From Doryteuthis pealeii (lineage: Eukaryota > Mollusca > Cephalopoda > Myopsida > Loliginidae), in NCBI GenBank assembly GCA_023376005.1, contig CM042143.1:84278530-84342529 (forward strand): a stretch of 64,000 nucleotides of DNA, given 5' to 3'. The translations under genes were made by a program, and so were the position numbers. Positions 1-11,774 of the stretch are shown here, piece after piece (the stretch's first letter is position 1; every line of letters begins with the position of its first letter). The notes below the pieces were generated by a model. It was not told the DNA's origin. It ran no database searches and was given only the letters and a program-made list of their open reading frames with translations.

Positions 1-11
1 CCTCACATCTA

Positions 12-436
12 TCTATACATATATAAAGAACAGTTGGTGTGTATGTATGTATGTCTGAAGCTCACTACAAAAATAAAACAAATAACGACAAAGTAAATAT
101 ACACATCAGATATCAGCGGTTCTTATTTTTGAGCAAAAATAATGAAGATTTGATTTATATTTGTGAAGATAATTAAAAAATAGAATTTAAATAGTAACAG
201 TATGGACTGTTTTACATTTAATAAGTAAGAGACATTAATCTTTCTTTGCAGAGTGTCAGTGCACTTTTTTTTTCTGACACCCCCACCAGGCTAGATCAAC
301 GCAAGGTCTTTTTTTATGTAGGGATTTTAATGGAACATCCTGTGAGGATACAACTTGCGATTCAGTAATGATAGATCTGCAAGACTAACATTTTTAAACA
401 CCCTCTACCCAGGTGATGCCAGGTAGCTGTTTCTAG
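12..436 (+). mobile_element. HelN-1: non-autonomous Helitron-like element
   Basis: The element starts TCTATACATATATAAA and ends in CTAG. It is preceded by A and followed by T, the classic Helitron insertion between A and T. About 7 bases before the CTAG lies a hairpin in which CTACC pairs with GGTAG. Copies sharing these ends occur at 11383, 25443 and 35094, with a partial copy at 3936. It has no coding capacity, so any movement would need a helicase supplied elsewhere. The superfamily call rests on the ends only; a different short-element class is possible. Confidence 0.6.
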
Positions 437-1991
437 TATTTAATAAGTCCTAAACGATAGCTATATGCCTTATTGTAACAATGTTTTTTTTTCATCTACA
501 GCATAAAATACAGTGTGCCCTAACCTGTTTATAGCAGGAGGTGATGTGTAAATAAATAAAGTATAAAATGTAACTTATTTTAATAGATAAATGTTATAAA
601 TATAAATATTGATATTCAATAAACAAGTAATTGAGCAGCATTTTTTAAATTTTCTATTCTAAAAGTGAGGTGACTATGAGTAGTTTGTTAGAATTTAGAA
701 TGATCATACAGAAGTCAATTATTTCAGAAAAAAAAATGAAGGATTTATAATAAAAATTAAAAAAATAAATGATTTAGTTATATCTATAATAATGTCTTAC
801 CTTTTAGACAAAAATCATTTCACTCACCTGAAAAACAAAAATAAATGGTGTAAATTCATTGTTTTAAAATGTATAGAAAACAAACTGGAGAATTTAGGAA
901 AAAAAAAATCAATGAAATCCAAATACATGCACATTAAAACAACAATCTGGTTCAGTTACTTAAAAATTATTTTATATTTTTAATTCTTCACTTAAAAATT
1001 CTAATTCAAAAGTTAATCTCTTTCATGTTTTAGTTAAACAATGAATTTTAGTTGAATTTGTAATAGAATAAAATAAAATGTCCTGAAATAGATAAGCTTA
1101 TCAATCCAGATAATCTTAAGCCGGGTATTCCTAAACTAAGAACTGGATTAGTACAAAGAAAAAGATGTTAAAATTTTATTGTAAGCCAAAAGTAAAAAAA
1201 CGGTCAAAGAGACATGGGGACAAAATAAATAATGCAAAGTGAAACAGAAAATATTTCTGATAGAGAGAGCAAAAAAAAAAAAAAGGATAGAAAAATTGAA
1301 AGGTCATTGATATCATGTTTATCACACCATTGCCATAACTGTCTTCTTCAGATAACAAGATATCAATTAAATAGAAATAGGCAAAAAAAAAATTTTTTTA
1401 AATCAGGTGCCAATAAAAGCATTGTTTGAAAAGATATTTATAGTCCTGCAAGTGACCTCCCCGCTCCACATCATTTGTATTTAATAATATTACAACAGTA
1501 TTAGTTTCTATCCTAACATTAATCTTTATATAGAGATTTTAGTATCTGATATTATTCATAGTTTGTATATGTACATATATAGGCTTTTCTTCAAGATATC
1601 TGGAATGATTTAAACTCAATTTATATCTAAAAAAAATAAATAAATAAATAAATAAGTTATAGACTTGAAAAAGTGAATTACCATTGCTAAATTTAAAAAA
1701 AAAATGCATTCATCTTTTTTAGGCTAAAAAGATTAATTAGAAAGACTGACAATTGTAAAATGAATGTCTTACAAGACTTGCAAGATAGAAGCAAAAACAT
1801 AGAAATAGGGAAAGTTTCACATGTTGCATATGAAATTGTTATCACTGAGGGAAAGGGTTAAAATGTTTCTAGTTAAGTAAATGAAATAATACTTAATTTT
1901 TGTTGACTAACTTCATTCAGTGGAAGATTAAATATTTATATTAATATAGACACAGGAAATTATATATGTAATTAAATTACCATGACCAGAA
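437..1991. other. AT-rich stretch, no gene seen
   Basis: Only short, low-complexity open frames with poly-A and poly-T runs. No recognised repeat, RNA gene or coding similarity. Confidence 0.5.
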
Positions 1992-1998
1992 AATTCAG

Positions 1999-2240
1999 CA
2001 AACACCACATGCCACAAACAGAAACACCGGACAGTTGTTTCAGTAGATTATGAATTGAACTGTTTCATTTGGATGAAGGAATTCTTTGGCAAAAGAGGAA
2101 GAAAGTGAATTGGCAACAGACTGTATAAAAGATGATCGTCCACTATTAGAGATGACCGCCAATCAACTGCCATTCGACAATTTTGACATAATAGGTTGAA
2201 ACAACTGTCCAGTGTTTCTGTATGTCGCATGTGGTATTTG
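1999..2240. mobile_element. MITE with about 44-bp terminal inverted repeats
   Basis: Left end 1999-2042 and right end 2194-2240 are inverted copies of each other with about four mismatches, both starting CAAA(C/T)ACCACATGC. The direct repeat AATTCA lies beside each end (1992-1997 and 2241-2246, offset by one base on the left) and may be the target-site duplication. The 150-bp interior has no coding capacity. The transposase superfamily cannot be assigned from this one copy. Confidence 0.65.
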
Positions 2241-3114
2241 AATTCATATCAATATCTTTTTTAATTAATTTTACAAAACAACCAAGAGAGAAAAGACAGA
2301 CAATTGAAGGAGTCTTTAACTTATTCTGAGGTTTTTATATGGACATTTTACAATAACCAAGTCAGTACAAATACAATCAACATGCTAAATATTTAAAAGA
2401 AAGTGGAGAATTTTCATTGGAATGTATAAATTGAAATAATGAATATTGGAGAATGAATATATCAAGCACGTTGAAAAGTTTGAAGCATTTGGATTAGAAA
2501 GAAAAAGTTTTCAAAAAAATAAAGTTCTGGTAACTTTTACATATTTCAATATATTAGCATTGTTGGACACAAAGTTATATAAATGTCTACAGTAATAATA
2601 TACTGTGTCTGAAAATAGAGAAGGAACCATAAAATTGGCTGAATATAATGTCATTTCTAAAGGCAAAGTTTAACATAAATGTATGTATATCTTAGGCTTA
2701 AAATTGTTATTGATTTGACTCTCAAAATATGATATAATTAAAATGTACATCTGTCATTTATCATAACTCTATTGTTATTCACCTATACTAATATACAAAA
2801 GTAATTCTTTTCAGCTTGTGTTGAGCAGTTTCATGTAATATAAAACCGTTTTTGATTTACAAGAAAATAATATTATTCTTATCTTGCCATTGTAACAGTA
2901 GTAATATATTGTAACAATAATTTATACTTTACAATTCAGTTAGAAATTATATTGTTAACATCAGTATATTTGAGTAATATGTATTTATTTCATTTTGTTA
3001 ATGTTTTATATAATAATTGAAAAAAAAAAGAAGAAAAAAAAAGAGAAATATATACAATGTTGATATAATTTCAACAAAATAGCAAAAAGTTTGTTGTAAT
3101 AGCCATTAGCATCA
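2241..3114. other. AT-rich stretch, no gene seen
   Basis: No recognised repeat or coding similarity; mostly A/T runs. Confidence 0.5.
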
Positions 3115-3240
3115 AGTGTATCAGGGTCAGTTTTCACATAACCCTAATACCCGTAGGAAAGGTATGAATCTAACTATCCTCCCTCTAACCATGGGTAAAT
3201 AGTAAGGAAGACTGGACTCTTTAACAAAATAGCCCAATAT
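3115..3240 (+). repeat. SINE-B fragment
   Basis: Matches the SINE-B body (GGGTCAGTTTTCACATA... GGAAAGGTATGAATC ... ATGGGTAAATAGTA). It is followed at once by a second, longer copy in the same orientation, so this is a partial tandem duplication. Confidence 0.6.
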
Positions 3241-3245
3241 TTTTT

Positions 3246-3515
3246 TGTAATAGCCATTGGTATCAGGTGTATCAGGGTCAGTTTTCACATAGCACTAATA
3301 CCCCTGGGAAAGGTATGAATCCAATTATTCTCCCTCTAGCTATGGGTAAATACTAGTGAAAACTGGGCACTTTAGCCTTGGTTAGGCAGCCAGTCTAGGA
3401 GAAGGAAAACTCTGAATTCAAACCTATTAAACTCCACTTTAGAAATTGACCTTGGTGTCATATCCTGCTCGTATGAAGGAGTTGGTAAATACATATAAAT
3501 CAGTTTTACTTTAGT
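3246..3515 (+). repeat. SINE-B copy with 3' tail
   Basis: Body plus the characteristic tail: GGCAGCCAGTCTAGGAGAAG, GAATTCAAACC, then ATTGACCTTG and CATATCCTGC. The same tail occurs at 5725, 27529, 35640 and 60610. The tRNA-like head is missing here, replaced by a short sequence shared with the copy just upstream. Confidence 0.65.
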
Positions 3516-3935
3516 TGTTAGTTTACTTTTGGATAGAAACCTGGATTGGACATGTTGACCTGAAAACATTGCAGCTTTTAAAAAACGACAAGCACATTAA
3601 AATTACAAATGAAAGATGAATTACATGTCAATATACTTCCTTATTGTCTCATGTCACTGATAACCTTTAGTAAAATACTAAGTATTATCATTGTTATTTT
3701 CCTATCACAGATATTCAATAGCTCAGCAGGAGACACGTCTAAAATAGTCTGTCAAGCAAAACAATACTCATATAGGTTGTAGCATGTAAAACATGTAATC
3801 ATGTCATTTGCATCTTGGATTTCTTCTACTTTAAAAAAAATGTGTAGCCAATAAAGGACAATGAATAAAATTATAAACCGACTCTAGGCTGGCACAAAAT
3901 GTATTTCATTAAATATAACAGGGAATTTTTATTCA
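3516..3935. other. No gene seen
   Basis: AT-rich DNA without a recognised repeat or coding similarity. Confidence 0.4.
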
Positions 3936-4164
3936 GTTACTTTTATAAATTCACTGGATGTGTATATCCAGTAGAATTTCAATGCTATTTCTATGTATGC
4001 TTTGATTTTTAAATATCTTTGTAATTATAAATCAAATCTTCATAAGTTTTGCACAAAAAGAAAAAAAAACGATGATATCTAATGTGTATATATATTTACT
4101 TTGTGGTTAATTATTTTATTTTCAGTTTCATCTAGACATACATACATACATACATATAGCAATA

Positions 4165-4740
4165 GCATAATCTTTACAGATCACTGCCATCCCTCACAAT
4201 CCTACAACCCCACCACCAGAAATTTTTCTCTCATGAGCCCTCATGTAACTCATCAATCCCGCAGCAGATCCATAAAGTTTGATGCAAATATGACATAAGA
4301 AGGATGTCTGTTCCACTGGATCAGATGGTAAAATTTTATGCTTGTGCACCACCATATGTCTCTTAAGACCAGAAGCCAATTTACAAACTTTGTTACAGAT
4401 TGCACAAGACATACTGTTTGTTCCTGGAGTATGCATGAATTGTCTCTGATGAAATTTCCTATGATTGATATATCCAGCCTTAGAAAGCAAAATCCGACCA
4501 TAGGTTTGACATTTTCAACACTCCATGTTCTCACCAATATGAAAGGTGTATCCCTTTTGAATTTGGCACTTGAGGTTTTCATGCTCAATTCTTTCAATCT
4601 TAAAACTGGTACAGCCATCATCCATATGGATTCTCCATTCAGTCCTCTTCAATGCCAGCCTTTTGTCAGGATCTATTTTTATTTTAACAAGGTTGCTTTT
4701 TAAGCAATCCTTATACCTCTTACAGGGCTTATGCTGTTTA
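4165..4740 (-). pseudogene. LINE ORF2 C-terminal remnant with C2H2-type tail
   Basis: The minus strand encodes, in broken frames, the end of a non-LTR retrotransposon polyprotein. CKRYKDCLKSN lies near the upstream edge, followed by RTEWRIHMDDGC. Then come two zinc-finger-like motifs (98-residue frame, 4194-4490). The first is C-x2-C-x12-H-x3-H, intact. The second has tyrosine in place of its first histidine. LINEs of molluscs commonly end in KRYKDTLK... followed by such fingers, so this is the 3' end of that class. The fragment ends in a (CATA)n tract inside HelN-1. Stops and frameshifts show it is dead. It is not a host zinc-finger gene, because the adjacent reverse-transcriptase tail fixes its origin. 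Confidence 0.7.
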
Positions 4741-4925
4741 TAATTCTTGAGCACTTTCATCAGAAATGTTTAAGATGCATTCTAAACATCAAGTGGAACA
4801 CCAACACACCTAACACAGAAGTCCTTACAAGGGCAGGATGCACAAGCATTGAAACTCATAACAGCCCAAATATGATGGGCAGGTCATGTTGTGCATATGA
4901 GTGATGTTAGAATGCCAAAGCAACA
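4741..4925 (+). pseudogene. Inverted 5' piece of the same LINE insertion
   Basis: The plus strand encodes FHQKCLRCILNIKW, then EVLTRAGCTSIE, then after a one-base frame change WAGHVVHMSDVRMPKQ. In this LINE class these motifs lie directly upstream of the KRYKD segment that sits here on the opposite strand. The two pieces are therefore consecutive parts of one element, joined head to head at about 4740, with roughly ten residues missing between them. That is the arrangement expected from twin priming during reverse transcription. Confidence 0.65.
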
Positions 4926-4983
4926 TACATACATAAATACATACATACATACATACACCAAATGCCCTTTATATATGTACAGA

Positions 4984-5567
4984 CAACATCATAAAAGCTT
5001 CCTTGCTATGAACATTCACTTGAATATATTAAGGATTCAGCTTGAAGAAATTACATGTTAGGAAATTCATATTTAAATTACTTTAACAAAAACAAGACCT
5101 CTTGAAATATAATAACCAAAAGAACATTAACAATGAGATGGTATATAATGTATTGTTTCAATTGAAAAGAACTGAGGTTATGTGCCTGTAAACTCATATT
5201 TTGAAATTAAAAGTTGAGTGTTTTTAAAAAGATTTTAATAATATAATTAGAAATATTTTCTCATACATTATCAATATGTTGACTGAAAACAATGAATAAG
5301 ACAAAAGATTTTCTTTTTCTTCAAAATATGTCTAAACCAAAAGGCTTTCTTTAAAAAAAAAAAAAATCACTCATTTGACCTTACTTGTGAATAAAAGATC
5401 TGATATTACAGACTTCATTGTCTATAACAATACAAGATAAAAAAATATTTAAGAAGGTAAATGTTTTAAAATGAAAGAAATTCAGTTTAAATAGAAAATT
5501 ACATCTAAAAATTCAGCATTTTTATAAGTATGTATTTCAAAATATAGTCTTTACAAAAAAAGGGTTG
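4984..5567. other. AT-rich stretch, no gene seen
   Basis: No recognised repeat or coding similarity. Confidence 0.45.
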
Positions 5568-5632
5568 CAACACACACACACACACACATACACACACACA
5601 CATACATACATACATACATACATACATACACA
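5568..5632. repeat. (CA)n/(CATA)n microsatellite
   Basis: CA dinucleotides pass into CATA tetranucleotides. The long reading frame across it (5565-5801) is a by-product of the repeat. Confidence 0.9.
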
Positions 5633-5724
5633 AAAAACAACATATATGTCCATGTATAGAAATAGGGAAGTGAATATTTACACCTATCTATACATAGTAT
5701 ATATATACATGTACATACATATAT

Positions 5725-5975
5725 GTACAAAGTACAAGTTCAAATCCTGGATGAGGCTGTTTGCATTTCACATAGCACTAATTCCCTTGGGGAAGGTATG
5801 AATCCAACTATTCTCCATCCAGATATCAATAAATAGTAGGGCAGACTAGGCTCTTTAACCTTGATATGGCAACCAGTCTAGGAGAAGGAAAACTGAATTC
5901 AAATCTGTTAAACATTGCTTAAAAATTGACCTTGTGTCACATCCTACTTGAGCAGAGGTAAATATGTATATATAT
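5725..5975 (+). repeat. SINE-B copy
   Basis: Starts at the B-box-like GTTCAAATCCTGG, runs through GGAAGGTATGAATCCAAC and GTCTAGGAGAAGGAAAAC, and ends in the tail ATTGACCTTGTGTCACATCC. The reverse-strand frame at 5855-6109 is only a translation of this repeat. Confidence 0.65.
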
Positions 5976-6490
5976 AAATATACAATTAATATATACATAT
6001 ACGAATACTGTTTTAATTCTTTCTTTTTTTTTTTTTTAGATACATGTATACATAAGCTTATATACATAAGTGCAACAGTAAGTCTATAGCTTAATGTTAT
6101 AAAAAGCAATATTTATCAACATAATCTCTGTTGTCAATGCATTTAATTCAGTAGTTAATATCAATCACATAGTTCAACAATACAATACAGTAAACATATA
6201 AAATTTCATCTACTTCTTTATTGTTAGGCTATGCTATGGATTTACTGAACCAACTTTGTACATATATAAACACATACACACACAAATTCTTATACATTTA
6301 TATATCTACGTATTTAAGTGGTTATGAACAAGTATTTGTATAACTACAAACTATATATCAATACATGCACACATACATGAGCTAGTATAAATATTTACTA
6401 ATCCTAGCTTGATATGAGTCCCCAGTGAGGATTAACTCATTATCCAATAGTAATGGTTTTTTAAAAGATTATTACTCTGTTAGTATTCAC
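5976..6490. other. No gene seen
   Basis: AT-rich with scattered CATA units; nothing recognised. Confidence 0.4.
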
Positions 6491-6945
6491 CTAAAAAAAA
6501 AAAAAAAAAAATAAATAAATAAAAATAAAATTATATATATATATATATACCTTAAGACTCAAGTATTAAGTTAGCTAAAATATTAAATGTTAAATTTTAA
6601 GATTTTGAAATTTTAAATTTCAATAAATAACCCAATAATAAAACCAAAAATAATATTTCAATTATCCAACTATCTCTTTGCTTTACATAATTCTAATTTT
6701 AATCCCAGTTAAAATAAAAATTAAATCCTTGTTTTGTATAAACACCGTTCCCTAAAATTTTTTTTTTTTTTTTTAAATTTTAAATTTTAAATTTTAACAT
6801 ATTTTTTCACCTTTATTTTCACTTTATTATTTATTATTATTTATTATTATTTATTATTTATTATTTTTTTATTTTTATTTTTATTTATTTTTTATTTTTT
6901 ATTTTTCCACTTTTATTTTTATTTTTATTTTTATTATCGTAGCAT
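6491..6945. repeat. Low-complexity A-rich then T-rich tract
   Basis: Poly-A with AAAT units and a short (AT)n run, then repeated AAATTTT units near 6770-6798, then TTATT/TTTTTA units. The A-rich half and T-rich half could pair, but the composition is too simple to call a designed foldback. Confidence 0.8.
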
Positions 6946-7406
6946 ACACAACCTGTATTTTTTTTAAATACTCTCAAACCAAATTAAACTAGTTATTAAA
7001 TAATTTTAAATTTTCAACTTTTTAACTATTAATACGACCCATAACATATCTTTTATTTAAATATAATTGAAAAAATAATTCCCATAAATTAATTCAAATT
7101 TTTAATTCAAAAAACGTTCCTGAATCTATGAAATGTAAACAAGCGTTCCTCTACTGAATTTAAGTCCCATACCAACGGGCATGTTTATAACACAAAGATT
7201 AATCGTAAACTCGATTAATTTAAAAGTAACCCTGAAAATCTATCGATGAAATCGAGTAGGTTACTCATTTCCATTCTTTTAAATAATTTATGCTCTACAT
7301 TGTATTGAGCACTTTGTATTTGTTTTTTCTCAACCTTAACCTCTGGATATTGTGCACTTCCAACGATCGTTCTTATACCCACCGGTAAGTTAATACTTAT
7401 ACATAT

Positions 7407-7410
<4 letters not shown>
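6946..7410. other. Unassigned stretch, no gene seen
   Basis: Less repetitive than its surroundings, with several CG dinucleotides near 7160-7385 and a splice-donor-like CCGGTAAGT at about 7382. No open frame or similarity supports an exon. Confidence 0.35.

Positions 7411-7466
<56 letters not shown>
7411..7466. repeat. (AT)n microsatellite
   Basis: Uninterrupted TA dinucleotides. Confidence 0.95.
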
Positions 7467-7468
<2 letters not shown>

Positions 7469-7560
7469 CACAAATACAAACATAGATAGAAAAATTTTAA
7501 AAGAAATACAATAATATATATATATAAGTCAAAATGTAGAAAATAGAAATAAAGTATTCT

Positions 7561-7634
7561 GAGAAAGATGAATTTATTTTTTATGGTAAAGTCGGTGTTT
7601 AAATGTTTCGGTTTATATTAAACCTTTGTCAGGA
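7561..7634 (-). repeat. Retroelement end with CTGA...GAAA layout
   Basis: On the minus strand: CCTGACAAAGG, a short hairpin (GGTTT/AAACC), CCGAAACATTTAAACACCG, then AATAAATTCATC. The same layout recurs in the repeats at 29868-30052 and 31021-31090. I read it as the end of a Penelope-like or similar retroelement, by analogy only. Confidence 0.4.
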
Positions 7635-8289
7635 CAATACAAAAGAATGGAAAAAATTATTGTCTAAACATTGATGGATGTTTTTAAATTGATGGGAGTT
7701 AAGAAATGTATTTAAAGAAAAGGCTCATAACCGTATTTATAACATGTAGGTCAAAATATAAGATCATGTATATGTTTAAGTATTGACTGAAGGAAGAAAA
7801 GTTAACAATAAACATAAATGATTTGTTCCAGTTGTAAGACCACTACATAATTATTATCTAATCCCATTAGATCAAAATATAAAAACACTTGATTATGAGC
7901 CAAGATATGCAAATACTACAGGTGAGTGAAGTTGAAACTAAAATAGATTTGATACAAATGAAGAAACAGCCTTGTCGACAGGGCTTTAGAATACACTGAC
8001 TGTACTTCTGCAGAGGGGTAAGGACCCCCCCCCCAAACAGAGCCACCTGTTGGCCGTGGGTGGTGACCTGTAATGCTTAAGGATGGAACTCTAGTGACTG
8101 AGCAGTCCATGACATGTCATTTACCAGTTTGGTCCTTACTTAGGCTAGACAGGTGGTTGGAGATGCCCCCTCCGATCAATCGGCTGGTCATGTCAAGCCC
8201 TAGTACCTATATGATTGTCCCAACCCTATTGCCCTTATGGCAAGCCCCAATCCTTTTTATTATATATGTACTAAAAGGTGGTGGCTGAG
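7635..8289. other. Unassigned, possibly 5' part of a composite SINE
   Basis: 7960-8289 has higher GC than its surroundings and runs directly into SINE-A, so it may be a longer SINE head or another repeat. No coding frame recognised. Confidence 0.3.
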
Positions 8290-8622
8290 GGTCTTAGTGT
8301 CCTGGATATGACATTAAACTATCTGATGGTGAGGTTCCAGTTCTGGAGCTCTGGGGAATATGGAGTACCCCTTCATCACCATTACTGTGGAATACCATTA
8401 CTCCCAGGTTCATTTTGATGTGGAGTGGTGGTACCTGTTAGGGTCCTATCTATGGGTTAAATAAGAAAGAAAAAATGAGTTTAAAGAAAATGTGTTTAAA
8501 AAAATTTGAGTTTAAAAAAAGAAAAATTGAGTATCCATCAAGAATGAGTAAAGCAAATCATCTTTGACATAAAATGAGCCAACAAAGGTTGACATATTGT
8601 AAAACCCAACCAACCAACAAAT
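8290..8622 (+). repeat. SINE-A copy
   Basis: Carries GTGTCCTGGATATGACATTA, TGATGGTGAGGTTCCAG, GGAGTACCCCTTCATCACCA, the (A/C)CTATGGGTTAAATA block, and the tail AAAGGTTGACATATTGTAAA with repeated CCAAC units. Other copies lie at 10556, 27209, 60896, 61683 and 63604. Confidence 0.7.
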
Positions 8623-9732
8623 GAAGAAGAAAAAAGAAGAAAAAGAAAGTTGCAACCAAGAGATTCTCAATTCTCTGATTGTGTTTGTCACAGTCAAAGA
8701 AATTGTTGATTATTGTCATTAATAGACAAAGATCAATGTGTTATCAATACTTGAACTGGAAGAAAGCAAGTTTAACAAATAGTTAGAATCAAAAAAGGTA
8801 GCAGCATAGAGATTTCTGTTTACAAATATCATAAACTTGATAACGTTTGACTAGAGAGCTGGCAAAGTTTGATTATTCAAAGATCTTTACAAAAAAAAAA
8901 AAAAAAATAAAGTAAAATAAAATAAAATAAAAAATTATGTATGAGGTTGAAAAGGAGAGCAGCTGTTTTTGTAGAAGATGCTCTCAAGTGAGTAGAAAGC
9001 CTAATGCTCAAGTAGTGCTCTTTGACACCTTTTTTTCCCCCCTAAACAGCCCCATTCAGTCTAGAAAGCAGACAACAGAGAAAAAAAAGAAAAAAGAAAG
9101 AAAGATGCTGACAGCCAAGAGAAAAAGCATCTGCTCTGGCAGAACATTGCATAACTTGGCTTGTTCGTGTCTGTTTTTGTCATTATTTCTTATATATTTT
9201 CAACACAAATCAATACATCTCTTTCTAAGGGACGTAGAATTTATTGAGCATGCACAGATTTTTGCCAGCAGATGAAAGGTCAAACACAGAAGACATCCAT
9301 GTCCAAGTGGGAGATCTGCCATAACACATGCTAGCTAGCTTAGAGTGTCAGATTCAACAATAATTCACTTGAAAAGATAGAAAAAAATTATTCTGTGAAG
9401 AGGAATATGAATGGTACAATGTTAAGTGGATCAGATTTACAATTTGGATCTTGCACAGATCCATTATTGGATGTAAATAAAGAATGGATTTAATTAGAAA
9501 AGCAATAATAGGATCATGGGCAGCAGTTGATGCATGAAATGAAATCAAAGTAGAAAATTAGGAATGAAAAGAATAATATGACTTCAGTATAAAGTTTACA
9601 TCAATACCTCACATGCATATAAGATTTGAGACAGGAAGAAAAGGTCTTGAGAACTTAGGAATGGTAACCAAATATTAACTAACTATATTAAGAGCAGAGA
9701 AGGTTGTTTTTTTTTTTCTTTTATTAAAGGAA
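8623..9732. other. AT-rich stretch, no gene seen
   Basis: The 112-residue frame at 8937-9275 is basic and low in complexity and resembles nothing I know. No repeat recognised. Confidence 0.4.
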
Positions 9733-10240
9733 CTAATAAAACTAGCAAGATCTGTGGATATACAACAGTATGATAATTTAATCATTATAATGTTTGATAT
9801 GTTTACTTAAGAGCTATTGTGAAATAGTTCAATATGTAAAGAGTATAATAATCTTGATTTAACTCTCTCCCTTTTTCCTTTCTTTCCTTCTTATCTTTTC
9901 ATTATGTTCGATTGAAATATATTAGTGCTATCACTTCTGCACGCTCACCCTCTCTATCTTTTCCTACTCTCTTTTTTTCTTATTATATTTTTTTAGTGTA
10001 GCATGTCCTTTTTTCCCTATATTTCTGCATGATAAAAACGGAATGGTCCATTATCTAGTTGAGGTGACACTCATAAGAAATAAGAAGTCGGTGGATAAGC
10101 AACACCAGATAATCAGGATTTAAATTTTTGAATTTCCTCTTGGATGATTTGGATGATCTCATTTTTAACCAGAGGGTGTTGCAAGATGATAACTGTCATA
10201 CAATTAAGGAACACGAGTATCAATATATAGATAATACACA
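9733..10240 (+). repeat. Rep-E: about 500-bp dispersed repeat
   Basis: Closely similar to 37708-38235: ACTAGCA(A/G)GA at the start, TATGATAATTTAAT, a pyrimidine-rich middle, AAAACGGAATGGTCCATTAT, CACCAGATAATCAGGATTTA, and CTCATTTTTAACCAGA near the end. Similarity begins abruptly at ACTAGCA in both copies. No open frame. Class unknown. Confidence 0.65.
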
Positions 10241-10555
10241 GTGTAAAATAGACTGAATCTTAAAAGCAATGAAGATAATCATTAGAAATAAGAATTTAGG
10301 TTAATATTTTCAATTTCATGATTTTAATAATAAATAATTAATAATCATAATAATCTAAATGCTGAGGCAGATAGGAGAATCCAACTGTTTGCTATTAAAC
10401 CTGACTTGAAAGAGATTTGTAAAAAAAATGATGAAACAGTATTATCAATATTTCTTTTATTTTCCTCTTTCAGAATGTAGCCATTTATTAAACTGTTTGC
10501 TAGAGACCTGTTAATGCTGCTCAGAATATGCAGAATATATTCCCTAAAAGATCAC

Positions 10556-10730
10556 CGCCCAAGTAGTGTCCTGGGTATAAACCTAAACTGCATCTGATGA
10601 TGAGGCTCAAGTTATGGAGATCTGGGGAGTGTGGAGTCCTCACATTATTGCCATTACTCCAAAAAACACTCTGGCCCGGATTGGTAGTACATGTTAGGGT
10701 CCCATTTATGAGTTAGATAGATCTGTTTAA
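10556..10730 (+). repeat. SINE-A fragment
   Basis: AGTGTCCTGGGTATAAAC, GATGATGAGGCTCAAGTTAT and GGTAGTACATGTTAGGGTCC match the SINE-A body; head and tail are absent. Confidence 0.6.
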
Positions 10731-11382
10731 AAATTATTTGTATTCAATAGAACTAAGTGCAAAAAAAAAAAAAGAAGCAAAACACTCTTAAGAAACAACC
10801 ATGACTTGTTACAATCTGACAAACTGTTTCAATGCTGATGTATTTCTTTAAAAAAAAGTTTGTCAGAATGTAGCAAGTCCACATATAAATATTAATTTAA
10901 AGTCTATTTTATCTTAAAATATAAAGCACTCTATTTCACAAACATAAAAAGAGAAGAAATTTAATGAATCAAACAGATTAGCAATTTATAAATTATGTCA
11001 TTAATCAAACTTTTTTTTAGCAAATGAGAAATGGAAATGGTTGGGGGGAAACCATATGGATATATAATTTATTATTAAAATATGACTAAAGAATCAATAG
11101 AAATATAAAGGTGACTGGACCACTCATACTTTGATGCAATAACTGGGTTAACATCTAACAAGTTTTTATATGCTTTCTTTTTTCTTCTTTAGAAGTCTGT
11201 AATCTCTAAATAGACTTTTCATTAAATCAACACTTTTATATATTATTTATATACTGGATCAAATAATGAGAGCAAATATTAAGACTGAACAAAAACATAT
11301 AGTCATATGAAGATATGCCAAAAGAGAAGTAATAAATAATTCTAATATGAAAATGGAATGAAGAAAGAAATTTATGTAGTAA
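10731..11382. other. AT-rich stretch, no gene seen
   Basis: No recognised repeat or coding similarity. Confidence 0.45.
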
Positions 11383-11610
11383 CTAGAAGCGGCTAGCCAG
11401 CATCACATGGGTAAGTGGGGGGTGACAAAAAAAAAAAACCCTGGTGTATTGATTTTTTTTACTTTTGAGATTCACAAATGCTGGACATTTCCAAGTAGAA
11501 TTTCAATGCTTTTTCTAAGTATATTTTAATTTCTAAATATCTTCGATATAAATAAAATCTTCATTTTTGCACAAAAAGCAGGAACCGTTGATATTTAATG
11601 TGTATATATA

Positions 11611-11674
<64 letters not shown>

Positions 11675-11738
11675 TTTGTTGATAATTGTTTTATTTTTGT
11701 AGTTATATCCAGACATACATACACAAACACACACCATC

Positions 11739-11768
<30 letters not shown>
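11383..11768 (-). mobile_element. HelN-1 copy
   Basis: On the minus strand it ends GATGCTGGCTAGCCGCTTCTAG, with the next base T. The hairpin just upstream uses TACCCA and the complementary TGGCTA. Internal blocks (GGACATTTCCAAGTAGAATT on the plus strand) match the copies at 35094 and 3936. The 5' side is expanded by two (AT)n runs, so its exact start is uncertain. Confidence 0.55.
11602..11673. repeat. (AT)n microsatellite
   Basis: About 70 bases of TA units with one interruption; the 85-residue frame across it is spurious. Confidence 0.9.
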
Positions 11769-11772
<4 letters not shown>

Positions 11773-11774
11773 TC

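Larger units (their letters stand above)
3936..4983 (-). mobile_element. HelN-1 copy split by a LINE insertion
   Basis: On the minus strand the HelN-1 start (TCTGTACATATATAAAG) lies at 4983. Its internal (CATA)n tract runs into a LINE fragment and resumes near 4160, continuing with ATTTACTTTG... and AAATCAAATCTTCATAA to about 3936. The normal hairpin and CTAG end are not visible, so this copy is truncated or replaced at its 3' side. Confidence 0.5.

Noticed and set aside
7375..7392. Splice-donor-like CCGGTAAGT
   Set aside because: No open frame upstream, no acceptor partner and no coding similarity; one short match is expected by chance.
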